Counted from the stretch's first letter, positions 26,478 through 35,943 are shown. The stretch: 64,000 nucleotides of DNA from Aliiroseovarius sp. F20344 (GCF_023016155.1 NZ_JALKBG010000005.1:186001-250000), one strand, 5' to 3'. Notes: a model not told the origin generated them from the sequence alone. A program made the numbers and translations.

Positions 26478-26555
26478 CTGCTGTCCTTTCATAGGGTGTT
26501 TTCTGAATACAGTGCAGATTTGTCGGGTCAATGCGTCAAATCTTCTGGACTCCTC

Positions 26556-26586
26556 TTGACCTTCCAGTGACTGGAAGCCCTATGTA
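26556..26586 (+). promoter_or_regulatory. CueR-type promoter of copA
   Basis: A -35 TTGACC (26556-26561) and a -10 TATGTA (26581-26586) are separated by 19 bases, the over-long spacer typical of MerR-family activated promoters. The dyad CTTCCAGTGACTGGAAG lies between them, as in CueR operators. It is 24 bases before the copA start. The activator cueR is encoded just downstream of copA. Confidence 0.85.
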
Positions 26587-26610
26587 AGGGGTGATACAGC
26601 GGAGATCACC

Positions 26611-29073
26611 ATGGCTACCCCGAACACTCTGACACTTGAGCTGCAAAATCTGTCCTGCGCGTCTTGCGTCGGGCGGGCGCAACGCGCGCTTGAAAGTGTT
26701 GATGGCGTGGCGGAGGCGCCCGTGAACCTTGCGACCGAAACGGCGCGGGTTTCCCTGTCCGCTCCTGCAACGACGGGGGACTTGGCGAACGCATTGGACC
26801 GGGCAGGCTATCCGGCCCAGCGTGACACAGTGGTTTTGGATGTTCAGTCGATGTCATGCGCGGCCTGTGTCGGGCGCGTGGAACGCCTGCTGAAAGCCAC
26901 CTACGGAGTGTTGGAGGCGCGTGTGAACCTTGCCTCGGAACGGGCATTTGTGACCTATCTGTCTGGATCGACCACAGCGGATGCGTTGGCTGCAAAGATA
27001 ACCAAAGCAGGGTTCCCATCAACGCTGCGCGAAGACAGCGCAACGACCGGGCCACGCGACAAAGAGGGCGAGGCGCGCGCCCTTAAGCACAAGGCCCTAC
27101 TGGCCGCCGCCCTGACCCTTCCCGTCTTTTTGATCGAGATGGGCGGACATCTCTATCCCCCGTTCCATCATTGGGTTGCGCGCAATATCGGGCAGACCAA
27201 TTCGCATTGGTTCCAGATGATCCTGACAACGATTGTTCTGTTTGGTCCGGGGCGACTGTTCTTCGCCAAAGGCATTCCCGCGCTGTTGCGTGGCGCGCCC
27301 GAGATGAACGCGCTTGTCGCGCTGGGGGCGTCGGCGGCGTATCTCTATTCGCTCATCTCAGTTTTCGCCCCGGACGTGCTGCCTCCGGGTACGGCCAATG
27401 TCTATTTCGAAGCCGCGGCGGTCATCGTGACCTTGATCCTTGTTGGCCGTTGGATGGAAACCCGCGCCAAAGGTCGCACGGGGGAAGCCATCCGTGCGTT
27501 GGTTGAGCTTGCCCCAGATGAAGCCACGGTTGAGGTCGAAGGGCGCATGATCACGCGTCCCGTCGCACAGGTCATCACCGACGAGGTCATCGTGATCCGC
27601 CCCGGCGAACGTGTGCCATTGGACGCCGAGGTGCTGCACGGCAATAGTCTTGTGGATGAAAGCATGATCACTGGCGAACCCGTGCCGGTAGCCAAAGCAC
27701 AGGGCGACACGATCACTGCGGGCACCGTCAATGGAACGGGCGCGCTGAAAGCCCGCGTGACCGCCATTGGCCCTGATACGATGCTGGCCCAGATCGTACG
27801 CATGGTCGAAGACGCCCAAGGTGCGCGCCTGCCAATTCAGGCGCTGGTTGACCGGATCACCTCGGTTTTCGTGCCTGTGGTCATTGCCGTGGCCCTGTTG
27901 ACCGTTGCTGTCTGGATACTGTTCGGTCCGGATCCTGCGTTGGGCTTGGCGCTGGTCGCAGGTGTATCAGTCCTCATCATCGCCTGCCCCTGTGCGATGG
28001 GTCTGGCCACGCCAACCTCGATTATGGTGGGGACTGGGCGTGCGGCGCAGTTGGGGGTGCTCTTCCGGCGCGGCGACGCCCTGCAAACACTGCAAGCGGT
28101 GGATGTGGTGGCGTTTGATAAAACCGGGACTTTGACTGAGGGAAGGCCCGAGTTGGTCGCTTTCGATGTGCTCAACAACATGCCCGAAGACGAGCTTCTG
28201 GGGCTAGTCGCAGGTGCCGAACTGCTTAGCGAACACCCCTTGGCTCAAGCGGTTTTGCGTGGTGCAGAGAAACGTGGAGCGACACCAGCGAAGCTCGAAA
28301 ACCCCAAAGTGTTTGTCGGTAAAGGCGTGGTGGCCGAGACAGAGTACGGGCAGCTTGCAGTCGGCAGTTATCATTTCATGCATGATCAAGGCATCTCGAT
28401 GTCAAAGATTGGCGAAAGGACATATGCGCTTCGAAAGAGCGGACATACAGTTTTCTTTGCTGCGCTTGGAAAGCGGTTGGTCGCGAACATTGGGGTAATG
28501 GATCCCATTAAGAAAGAGGCGAAGCAGATTGTGCAGCGACTTGAAAATGATGGGCTCGAGGTCGCGATTGTCACAGGTGATGACGCCACCACGGCTGGGG
28601 CAGTGGCATCACAACTTGGGATTGCGACGACTTGTGTTGAAGCCCTTCCAGAAGGCAAGGCTAAGATGGTTGCCCAATTACAAGCCGGGGGTCAGAAAGT
28701 CGCCTTCGTTGGCGACGGTATCAACGACGCCCCCGCACTTGCGCAAGCGGATGTGGGCATTGCCATCGGCACCGGCACGGATGTAGCGATCGAGGCGGCG
28801 GATGTTGTCCTTTCCTCGGGCGCTTTGTCCGGGGTGGTGAACGCGTTTGAAATCAGCCGCCGCACCATGACCAACATCCGGCAAAACCTCTTTTGGGCAT
28901 TTGGCTACAACGTCGCTTTGGTGCCGGTGGCAGCAGGTGTCCTTTACCCTGTATGGGGGCTGCTTTTGTCACCAATGCTGGGGGCAGGGGCCATGGCCGC
29001 GTCCTCGGTGTTGGTTCTAAGCAATGCGCTAAGGCTGCGCTTCATAAAACCCGCCCTTAAGGAGGCCACATGA
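26611..29073 (+). CDS. copA: Cu+-exporting P-type ATPase CopA
   Basis: An 820-residue P1B-1 ATPase. Two N-terminal HMA domains have LSCASC (C16, C19) and MSCAAC (about residues 85-90). Then come the actuator MITGEPVPV, the membrane CPC in IIACPCAMGLATP, the phosphorylation motif DKTGTLTEG, SEHPLAQ, and GDGINDAPAL. It pumps Cu+ out of the cytoplasm. ATG 26611 has GGAGATCACC upstream. The stop overlaps the cueR start. Compared with the ccoI copy at the left edge, the two HMA domains and the cueR link mark this one as the detoxification pump. Confidence 0.95.
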   Translation: MATPNTLTLELQNLSCASCVGRAQRALESVDGVAEAPVNLATETARVSLSAPATTGDLANALDRAGYPAQRDTVVLDVQSMSCAACVGRVERLLKATYGVLEARVNLASERAFVTYLSGSTTADALAAKITKAGFPSTLREDSATTGPRDKEGEARALKHKALLAAALTLPVFLIEMGGHLYPPFHHWVARNIGQTNSHWFQMILTTIVLFGPGRLFFAKGIPALLRGAPEMNALVALGASAAYLYSLISVFAPDVLPPGTANVYFEAAAVIVTLILVGRWMETRAKGRTGEAIRALVELAPDEATVEVEGRMITRPVAQVITDEVIVIRPGERVPLDAEVLHGNSLVDESMITGEPVPVAKAQGDTITAGTVNGTGALKARVTAIGPDTMLAQIVRMVEDAQGARLPIQALVDRITSVFVPVVIAVALLTVAVWILFGPDPALGLALVAGVSVLIIACPCAMGLATPTSIMVGTGRAAQLGVLFRRGDALQTLQAVDVVAFDKTGTLTEGRPELVAFDVLNNMPEDELLGLVAGAELLSEHPLAQAVLRGAEKRGATPAKLENPKVFVGKGVVAETEYGQLAVGSYHFMHDQGISMSKIGERTYALRKSGHTVFFAALGKRLVANIGVMDPIKKEAKQIVQRLENDGLEVAIVTGDDATTAGAVASQLGIATTCVEALPEGKAKMVAQLQAGGQKVAFVGDGINDAPALAQADVGIAIGTGTDVAIEAADVVLSSGALSGVVNAFEISRRTMTNIRQNLFWAFGYNVALVPVAAGVLYPVWGLLLSPMLGAGAMAASSVLVLSNALRLRFIKPALKEAT

Positions 29074-29471
29074 ACATTTCTGACGCCGCCAAACAAACGG
29101 GCCTGCCCGCCAAAACCATCCGTTACTACGAAGATATCGGGTTGGTAACCCCCCTGCGCGACACAAATGGCTACCGTGTGTTTGGCGAGACTGACCTGCA
29201 TAAATTGACCTTCCTTGCGCGTTCCCGCGCGTTGGGGTTTTCCATCGAAGATTGCCGTGCCCTTCTGGCCCTTTACGAGGATCAGTCCCGTGCCAGTTCT
29301 GACGTGAAACTCATCGCGCGCGCCCATCTGGATGAGATCGAGGCGAAAATCACCGACCTAAACGCCATGCGCGATACGCTTTCCCATCTTGTGCGTGAAT
29401 GCGCGGGGGATGATCGCCCGGATTGTCCGATCCTGAAGGGAATAGAAACAACTTCTCTGTCAGAAGGTTGA
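29070..29471 (+). CDS. cueR: MerR-family copper regulator CueR
   Basis: A 133-residue MerR protein: N-terminal winged helix (ISDAAKQTGLPAKTIRYYEDIGLV), dimerisation helix, and the C-terminal metal-binding loop with two Cys (CAGDDRPDC) as in Cu+/Ag+ sensors. The start overlaps the copA stop (ATGA), so the activator is made with its target, giving feedback through the CueR-type promoter at 26556-26586. Confidence 0.92.
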   Translation: MNISDAAKQTGLPAKTIRYYEDIGLVTPLRDTNGYRVFGETDLHKLTFLARSRALGFSIEDCRALLALYEDQSRASSDVKLIARAHLDEIEAKITDLNAMRDTLSHLVRECAGDDRPDCPILKGIETTSLSEG

Positions 29472-29561
29472 GGCACATCAAAGACTGACAGGGCATTGTC
29501 GCGTTTACCCAAAGGTACGCTACTATACTGCCTTGAAAGCAATTTTCTAAGGAAGCTTCCG

Positions 29562-32243
29562 ATGGACAAAAGTCCTTTAACACCGCTTTTTGACCCGACA
29601 TCTGTTGCCGTGTTTGGTGCCAGCCCGACTGGCACATCTGTTGGGGCGATGGCATGGCGCAATTTGAAAGCAGGTGGCTTTAAGGGAACGCTTTTCCCGA
29701 TCAATCCCAAGCATAAAGCGATCGAAGAAGACGAGTGTTTTTCCCGGATATCGGACCTGCCTGAGGAAGTAGACTTAGCGGTCATCGCCACCCCCGCCCG
29801 TACCGTGCCGCGCATCATGCGCGATTGCTCGGATGCAGGGGTGAAATCCGCGATCATCCTTTCCGCCGGGTTCGGCGAGGGCGATGGGCGCGGCAAGGAT
29901 TTGGAAGAGCAAGTCAAAGCCGCGGCGCGCAAAGGCAGTATTCGCTTCATGGGGCCGAACTGCGTAGGTCTGGTGCGCCCGTGGCTGGGCCTTGATGCTA
30001 CTTTTCTGCGTTCGGACCCACCCAAAGGGCGCTTGGCATTTGTATCACAATCCGGCGCTTTGGTGTCTGCGATTGCAGATTGGGCCGGGCCGCATCACTC
30101 AGGCTTCTCGGCCATGGTCAGCCTGGGCAATTCGACCAATATCGATTTCGGGGATGTGCTGGATTTTCTGGCAATGGACCAGCGCACTGATGCGATCCTT
30201 TTGTATATCGAAGGTATCAAGGATGCGCAGAACTTCATGTCAGCACTGCGCCGTGCATCGCGGCTGAAGCCGGTGATCGTGCTGAAGTCTGGACGCCATG
30301 CCAGCAGCTCGAAAGCGGCGCATACCCACACAGGCGCGCTTATCGGATCGGACGAGGTTTTTGATGCAGCACTGGAACGTGCAGGTGCAGTACGGGTTGG
30401 CACGCTTGGTCAACTTTTCGCAGCGGCCGAGGTTCTGGCAAACACGCGCAAAGTATATGGCGAACGTCTGTGCATCATCACAAATGGTGGCGGCGCCGGG
30501 GTGCTTGCGGCGGATCGGGCCGGTGATCTTGGCTTACCGTTGCCACCACTTTCTGACGCGATAAAAGCCGTGTTGGACAAAGCCCTTCCTGCGTATTGGA
30601 GCCATGCCAACCCCGTCGATATTCTAGGGGATGCAGATCCAAAAGCCTATGCTGCGGCAGTTAAAGCTGCGCTTGCAGACGATAACAATGACGGGGTTTT
30701 GGTGATGTTGACCCCGCAAGCCATGACCGATGCGGTGGCTACGGCTCAAGCCGTAGTGGACGCGTTGCCCAAGCGGCGTCGCAAACCTGTTTTGGCGTGC
30801 TGGATGGGGGAACCATCGGTTGAAGCTGGTCGCGCAATCCTTTCAAAGGCTGGTGTGCCTGATTTCGAAACACCCGAACGCGCGGTCGAAGGGTTCAGCT
30901 ATTTGGTGCAGCACCGACGCAACCGGAAACTGGCATTAGAAGTGCCACGCGCACGGGCATTCGAGAAAGGTCTTGATCTGGACGGCGCACGGTTGATCAT
31001 CGCTTCGGCTTTGTCGGACGGGCGTAGCATGTTGTCGGACACTGAAAGCAAGGCGCTTTTAAGGGCTTTCAACATCCCCGTTAACATGACGATCGAGGCA
31101 CAAACCCCATCACAAGCATTGGTTGCCGCAGAAACCGTTGGATACCCGGTGGCGATGAAGATCTCATCACCCGACATAACCCACAAAACAAATGTGGGGG
31201 GTGTGCGGGTCAACGTCGCGCATGCAACATCGGTCACGCGCGTGTTTCATGAACTTGTGAACTCGGCCAAATCTGCCCGGCCTGATGCGCAGATCAACGG
31301 CATAACGGTCGAGCCGATGGCGAACCTGAAAGATCCGCGAGAGCTTGTCATTGGCGCCAGCCGCGATCCTGTCTTTGGGCCGACGGTTCTGTTTGGCGCA
31401 GGTGGCACAATGGTTGAGGTTATGAAAGACAGTGCTGTTGCTTTGCCACCCTTGAACGCCGTTTTGTCAGAGCGACTGATCAACAAAACGCGGGTCTCCA
31501 ACGCGTTGGAGGAATTTAGGGATGCCGCTCCGGTGGATCGCGAAGCCTTGATTGACGTCCTAAAACGCGTGTCGATCATCGTGAGTGAATTGCCCGAGAT
31601 CACCGAACTGGATATCAACCCGCTGTTTGTCAGCCCCGACGGTGTGCTGGCGGTTGATGCGCGGATTTCCGTCAAGCGGGCGCCTGCCAAGGATGGCCCT
31701 TATGACCACATGGCCATTCACCCCTATCCGCGCCATCTGGCACGCGAGACGTATTTGTCGGACGGCACGCCCCTTGTGATCCGTCCCATCCGGCCCGAGG
31801 ATGCAGAGTATCTTCAAACCTTCATGCGGGACTTATCACCCGAGGCAAAACAGATGCGCTTTATGGGGTCTGTGAATGAACTCAGCCCCGAATTGCTCGC
31901 GCAGTTCTCAGCCATCGATTATCGCCGGGAAATGGCCTTGGTCGCCATGGCCGAGATTGACGGGAAAGACGTTCTGGTCGGGGTGGCGCGCTACGTGATC
32001 AACCCTGATCAAAAGAGCTGCGAGTTTGCCATCGTGGTGTCCGACCGCATTCAGCACCAAGGGCTTGGTACGCGCCTGATGAAGGGCCTCTTTGGGGCTG
32101 CGCAGGACCATGATCTGGACGTGATCGAAGGCACCGTTCTGAAAAAGAACGAACCGATGTTGCGCTTGATGAAAGAGCTGGGCTTCACACAACGGCCTGA
32201 TCCAGATGACCGCGACGTGGTGATCGTCGAACGTTGGCTTTGA
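29562..32243 (+). CDS. Pat-type fusion: ADP-forming acyl-CoA synthetase plus GNAT acetyltransferase
   Basis: An 893-residue protein like protein lysine acetyltransferase Pat/PatZ (about 890 residues). Domains in order are CoA-binding (VAVFGASPTGTSVG), two flavodoxin-like succinyl-CoA-ligase domains, an ATP-grasp subunit (VAMKISSPDITHKTNVGGV), and a C-terminal GNAT domain (from about 715, with HQGLGTRLMKGLF as acetyl-CoA loop). The ligase part keeps a His (H256, in AHTHTGAL) where acyl-CoA synthetases carry the phosphohistidine, so it may still make acyl-CoA. ATG 29562 has AAGGA upstream. It is followed after 36 bases by an HDAC-fold deacetylase. Confidence 0.9.
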   Translation: MDKSPLTPLFDPTSVAVFGASPTGTSVGAMAWRNLKAGGFKGTLFPINPKHKAIEEDECFSRISDLPEEVDLAVIATPARTVPRIMRDCSDAGVKSAIILSAGFGEGDGRGKDLEEQVKAAARKGSIRFMGPNCVGLVRPWLGLDATFLRSDPPKGRLAFVSQSGALVSAIADWAGPHHSGFSAMVSLGNSTNIDFGDVLDFLAMDQRTDAILLYIEGIKDAQNFMSALRRASRLKPVIVLKSGRHASSSKAAHTHTGALIGSDEVFDAALERAGAVRVGTLGQLFAAAEVLANTRKVYGERLCIITNGGGAGVLAADRAGDLGLPLPPLSDAIKAVLDKALPAYWSHANPVDILGDADPKAYAAAVKAALADDNNDGVLVMLTPQAMTDAVATAQAVVDALPKRRRKPVLACWMGEPSVEAGRAILSKAGVPDFETPERAVEGFSYLVQHRRNRKLALEVPRARAFEKGLDLDGARLIIASALSDGRSMLSDTESKALLRAFNIPVNMTIEAQTPSQALVAAETVGYPVAMKISSPDITHKTNVGGVRVNVAHATSVTRVFHELVNSAKSARPDAQINGITVEPMANLKDPRELVIGASRDPVFGPTVLFGAGGTMVEVMKDSAVALPPLNAVLSERLINKTRVSNALEEFRDAAPVDREALIDVLKRVSIIVSELPEITELDINPLFVSPDGVLAVDARISVKRAPAKDGPYDHMAIHPYPRHLARETYLSDGTPLVIRPIRPEDAEYLQTFMRDLSPEAKQMRFMGSVNELSPELLAQFSAIDYRREMALVAMAEIDGKDVLVGVARYVINPDQKSCEFAIVVSDRIQHQGLGTRLMKGLFGAAQDHDLDVIEGTVLKKNEPMLRLMKELGFTQRPDPDDRDVVIVERWL

Positions 32244-32279
32244 AAAGATATCAAACGAGGGATTGGGGGAGGAGACCAT

Positions 32280-33203
32280 ATGCTGTCCATCATTTCGCAT
32301 AATGAATGTCGCGACCATGACGCGGGGCCATTGCACCCGGAAAGCAAGGCGCGGCTGGATGCGATCAACAACCAGCTTATTATGTCGGGCATGGATTACG
32401 TGGTGCGCCATCACGATGCGCCGCTGGTCACGCGTGAACAGTTGGAGCGTGTACATGACAGCGACTACCTTGATCGCGTTTATGCACTGGCGCCGGGGCA
32501 GGGTATGGAAAGCGTCGAAGTGGATGGCGATACAGTAATGAGCCCGGGCACGTTGAAAGCTGCCGAGCGGTCTGCCGGGTCTGGCTGCATGGGTGTCGAT
32601 CTTGTCATGTCGAAAGAGGCCAACCCGATTTTTTGCATGGTTCGCCCACCCGGCCACCACGCGGAAAGCGACAAGGCGATGGGGTTTTGTCTGTTCAACA
32701 ATATCGCCGTAGCCGCGGCCCATGCGTTAGAAGCCCACAGGCTTTCCCGCGTGGCGATCATCGATTTCGACGTGCATCACGGCAATGGCACTGAGGAGAT
32801 CTTCAAGGCAGAACCGCGTGTGCTGTTTTGCTCCAGCTTCCAGCACCCGTTCTATCCCTTTACCGGGCATGAGAAAGAGACTGACAATCTGGTCGATATT
32901 CCGCTGTCCGCCGGCGCTGGAAGTGCCGAGTTTCGCGAGGCTGTGTCTGGTCACTGGATCCCTCACCTGCGCGATTTCAAACCAGAATTCGTTTTCATCT
33001 CGGCAGGGTTTGACGCCCATGTGGCTGACGACATGTCCAGCGTTCAGCTGACCGATGCTGATTATGAATGGGTCACGCGCGAGCTAAAATCCGTGGCAGA
33101 TGAGTTCGCCGAGGGTCGGATCGTTTCGATGTTGGAAGGTGGGTACGAGCCAGACGTTCTGGCCCGTTCCGTGGTCAAGCATTTGGATGTTTTGCTGGGT
33201 TAA
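32280..33203 (+). CDS. Histone-deacetylase-family (acetoin-utilisation-type) amidohydrolase
   Basis: A 307-residue arginase/deacetylase-fold enzyme. Motifs are the His pair PPGHHAE, GFCLFNNIAVAA, the zinc ligands in DFDVHHGNGT, a second ligand Asp in SAGFDAHVADD, and the C-terminal MLEGGY with the catalytic Tyr. ATG 32280 has GGGGAGGAG upstream. Bacterial members remove acetyl groups from lysine, polyamines or other small molecules. The gene sits 36 bases after a Pat-type acetyltransferase in the same direction, so reversal of protein acetylation is the likely job (inference). Confidence 0.9.
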   Translation: MLSIISHNECRDHDAGPLHPESKARLDAINNQLIMSGMDYVVRHHDAPLVTREQLERVHDSDYLDRVYALAPGQGMESVEVDGDTVMSPGTLKAAERSAGSGCMGVDLVMSKEANPIFCMVRPPGHHAESDKAMGFCLFNNIAVAAAHALEAHRLSRVAIIDFDVHHGNGTEEIFKAEPRVLFCSSFQHPFYPFTGHEKETDNLVDIPLSAGAGSAEFREAVSGHWIPHLRDFKPEFVFISAGFDAHVADDMSSVQLTDADYEWVTRELKSVADEFAEGRIVSMLEGGYEPDVLARSVVKHLDVLLG

Positions 33204-34267
33204 CCAAACCGCGCGGCGCTGAGGCTTCTGACAGTCTCGGCGTCCAGCTCAGACGGCCTTCCGCCCACAATGTCCGCCAGCAACTGCGACGCGGCGGGGC
33301 TGGACTGCATGCCGTATCCGCCCTGTCCAGCAAACCAGATGAAGTCGGGATCGTCCGATGCGGGACCGATCGCAAGGTTTCCGTCAGGCGTGAAACTGCG
33401 TAACCCAGCCCAGTTCGAAATCACGCGGGTCACCGGCTCGGTCACCATTTCCTCATACCGCGCAAGCCCTTCGGCCAGCACCATGTCATCGGCCCATGCG
33501 TCATGCGGCGTTGTCGGATCTGCATCAGCGGGCGACACGATCAAAGCGCCCGCGTCAGGCTTTGCATACCAAGTCTCGCCTGCATTGAGCACCATTGGCC
33601 AACTGGACACATCCAGTCCACCCGGCGCCGGAATGCGCGCCATGGAACGGCGTAAGGGGCGAATGCCGATAGGACGAACACCTGCGATGTTGGCGACCTC
33701 ATCCACCCAAGCCCCTGCTGCGTTCACCAGCTTGTGACCTGTGAATTCACCTTTTGTGGTTTTAACCTGCCAACCATCCTTCAGGCGTGTAATGCCGGTG
33801 ACCTTAGCCCCCGTTACAACCTCGCCATTCTGGCGCGTATCCCGTGCGAAGCCTTGCACCAATCGGTCTGTGTCGATGTCCCACGCATCGGCGTGATACC
33901 CTGCACCGCATAGCTCATCAGGCTTCAGGATCGGCATTAATATGCAGGCTTCCTGAATGCTGATGGCCTCAAGTTTCATTTTCGCCAGATCCTGCGCCAA
34001 TACGTCGTCCTGACCTGTTGCACCAACCACCATGAAACCACGCGGGGACAGAACCTTGTTGACCTCGTGATAGCTGCGCGAGGCATGGTTCAGAGCGACC
34101 ACCGCAGGGGTTCCATAGCTTTCTTCAAACAAGGCAGCCGACCGTCCTGATGCGTGATACGCAAGCGCGTCTTCGGCTTCCAACAGCCGCACTGTGCCAA
34201 GCTGGGCCAACCGAGCACCTGCCGAGGTGCCCGCAATGCCGCCCCCAATGATCAGAAAATCATCCAT
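33200..34267 (-). CDS. FAD-dependent D-amino-acid dehydrogenase (DauA-like)
   Basis: A 355-residue DAO-family flavoprotein. The N-terminal FAD motif is FLIIGGGIAGTSAG; then comes HASGRSAALFEESYG, LVNAAGAWVDEVA, WAGLRSFTPDG and the C-terminal GQGGYGMQSSPA. These blocks match D-arginine dehydrogenase DauA from memory, so an FAD enzyme oxidising D-amino acids is the best call; related sarcosine or glycine oxidases are alternatives. The open frame begins with TTG at 34276, but ATG 34267 fits the FAD motif. It overlaps the end of the aldo/keto reductase gene by eight bases. Confidence 0.85.
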   Translation of the reverse strand: MDDFLIIGGGIAGTSAGARLAQLGTVRLLEAEDALAYHASGRSAALFEESYGTPAVVALNHASRSYHEVNKVLSPRGFMVVGATGQDDVLAQDLAKMKLEAISIQEACILMPILKPDELCGAGYHADAWDIDTDRLVQGFARDTRQNGEVVTGAKVTGITRLKDGWQVKTTKGEFTGHKLVNAAGAWVDEVANIAGVRPIGIRPLRRSMARIPAPGGLDVSSWPMVLNAGETWYAKPDAGALIVSPADADPTTPHDAWADDMVLAEGLARYEEMVTEPVTRVISNWAGLRSFTPDGNLAIGPASDDPDFIWFAGQGGYGMQSSPAASQLLADIVGGRPSELDAETVRSLSAARFG

Positions 34268-35195
34268 GTTCTTCAATCCTGTCTGTGGCTGGCGCAGGTG
34301 TCGGAGTCAACGCGGTTAGGCGATCCCGAAGCTCCGGCGATATCTTGTAACTCAATGCATCCAGCGAGGGTTGGAGTTGCTTAAGCGATCGCGCTGACAA
34401 AATGGGTGCTGGGCGCGCGGGGTGAGAAGCGGCCCAAGCCACGGCAAGCGTGGCGGGATGCATCTCCAGATCTGCTGCAATCTTGGGAAGCTCCGCCGCA
34501 GCCTTATGCATCCAATCCAACCCATAGCGTGCTCCATAACGCTGGTCTTCCGTCAGTCGCCCTTTGCCGCCGCTTGCATATTTGCCGGTCAACAACCCGC
34601 CACCCAGCGGAGAGTAGGTTGCGGCCAAAATACATTCCGAGCCGCACATGGGCAAAAGTTCGACCTCTGCCTGTCGTTTCACAAGGCTGTACATCGGTTG
34701 AACCACGTCGATCCGGGTGCCCATCGATTGGGCAATGGCTTGCGCTTTCATCACCTGCCACGCCGCGAAATTGGACAGGGCCAGATGGCGGGTCAGCCCT
34801 TTGGCTTGCAAATCCGCCAAGAACTCGATCTGTGCTTCAAAGGCCAAATTGGGATTAAAGCGGTGCAGATAAAGGATATCGACGCAATCCAGCCCTAGCC
34901 GGCCGCGCGACGTGCCGAATTGCCTGTGCAATGTATCGATGTTGTCTGGTGCGTCGTAACCGATTTTCGTGGCGATTATTAGGCGGTCGCGCTGGGCATT
35001 TATGAACCGCCCCAAAAACTCTTCCGCCACACCGCCAGTATAAAGATACGCCGTGTCGAAATGCGTGATGCCCGCGTCAAGACAGGCGTCGAACATCGCA
35101 CGGGAGGCGGCTTCGTCGGCTTGGTCGCCAAACTGCATGGTACCGAAGGCGAACCGGGGGGCGAGGGTGCCATCAAGTGAAATCAAATCGGTCAT
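34260..35195 (-). CDS. Aldo/keto reductase
   Basis: A 311-residue (alpha/beta)8 NADPH oxidoreductase. Catalytic Asp-Tyr-Lys-His equivalents are visible: HFDTAYLYTGG (Asp and Tyr), TKIGYD (Lys), and VDILYLHRFNPN (His). The C-terminal SARSLKQL part binds the cofactor phosphate. The substrate is unknown. It forms a two-gene operon with the D-amino-acid dehydrogenase. Confidence 0.9.
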   Translation of the reverse strand: MTDLISLDGTLAPRFAFGTMQFGDQADEAASRAMFDACLDAGITHFDTAYLYTGGVAEEFLGRFINAQRDRLIIATKIGYDAPDNIDTLHRQFGTSRGRLGLDCVDILYLHRFNPNLAFEAQIEFLADLQAKGLTRHLALSNFAAWQVMKAQAIAQSMGTRIDVVQPMYSLVKRQAEVELLPMCGSECILAATYSPLGGGLLTGKYASGGKGRLTEDQRYGARYGLDWMHKAAAELPKIAADLEMHPATLAVAWAASHPARPAPILSARSLKQLQPSLDALSYKISPELRDRLTALTPTPAPATDRIEEHG

Positions 35196-35225
35196 GACGC
35201 GACCCTGCCACGCAGACCCGGAAAG

Positions 35226-35251
35226 GAAAAGGCCCCGCTTTCGCAGGGCCT
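35226..35251 (-). terminator. Rho-independent terminator after the EF-hand gene
   Basis: On the minus strand AGGCCCTGC-GAAA-GCGGGGCCT forms a 9-bp stem with one G-T pair and a GAAA loop, followed by TTTT. It starts 43 bases after the stop of the EF-hand gene. Confidence 0.8.
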
Positions 35252-35294
35252 GAACTTCGGACGGTTTACCCGAAAGGCAAACGAAGGAACGCAG

Positions 35295-35819
35295 TTACAT
35301 CCGTCCGAAATCGTCTGAGGTCAGTTTTCCGTCGCCATTGCGATCTTGCTTGGGGAACCAGATGTCGACACCTGCAAGGAATTCCTCTCGCGTCACCTGA
35401 CCATCTCCATCTTGATCCGCGTTTTCGCGGGTCATGGCCATGGCTGCGCTGTGTTCGCCCATGCCTTGTCCCATGCCTTTTCCTTGGCCTTTGCCGTGAC
35501 CCTGACCCTGACCTTTGCCCTTGCCTTGGCCCATTCCTTTGCCGCCACCCTGACCTTGGCTGATGCCATGTTCCTTCATGTCAGCCTCGCGGGCTTCGTC
35601 AAACAACACGTATTCTTCGGCGGTCAGGATGCCGTCATCATCGGCATCAAAGGTCGTGAAAATATCGCCGCGCCGTTCGCGTACTTCTTCGATCGAGACC
35701 GACCCGTTTTCATCCAGGTCCCACATCTCGAGGAAATGCGCGCCGGGCTGATTTCCAGCCAGTGCGGGAAGGGCGACGACCAGTGCTGCGACGATCAGGA
35801 TAGGGGTAGATTTGCGCAT
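35295..35819 (-). CDS. Secreted EF-hand protein with Gly/Lys/Gln-rich linker
   Basis: A 174-residue exported protein. A signal peptide (STPILIVAALVVALPALA) is followed by four EF-hand loops: DLDENGSVSIEE, DADDDGILTAEE, DQDGDGQVTREE and DRNGDGKLTSDD. The first pair and the last pair are joined by a low-complexity linker of about 35 residues built from GKGQG-type units. ATG 35819 has CGGAG upstream; the longer frame from 35891 would bury the signal peptide. It probably binds Ca2+ in the periplasm. Function unknown. Confidence 0.85.
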   Translation of the reverse strand: MRKSTPILIVAALVVALPALAGNQPGAHFLEMWDLDENGSVSIEEVRERRGDIFTTFDADDDGILTAEEYVLFDEAREADMKEHGISQGQGGGKGMGQGKGKGQGQGHGKGQGKGMGQGMGEHSAAMAMTRENADQDGDGQVTREEFLAGVDIWFPKQDRNGDGKLTSDDFGRM

Positions 35820-35889
35820 GGTAACGCTCCGTTTGTTGTCAATATATGCATTAAACGGAATGCGAATGGGTTTCCGTCGCGAAGTGCGC

Positions 35890-35920
35890 AAAAAAAGAGC
35901 CCCACCAATGGCAGGGCTCT
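35890..35920 (-). terminator. Rho-independent terminator of the purine operon
   Basis: On the minus strand AGAGCCC and GGGCTCT form a perfect stem followed by seven T. It lies 24-54 bases after the stop of the BMP-type binding protein gene, the last gene of the purine unit. Confidence 0.88.
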
Positions 35921-35943
35921 TTCATGATCAGGTTTTCAGTCGA

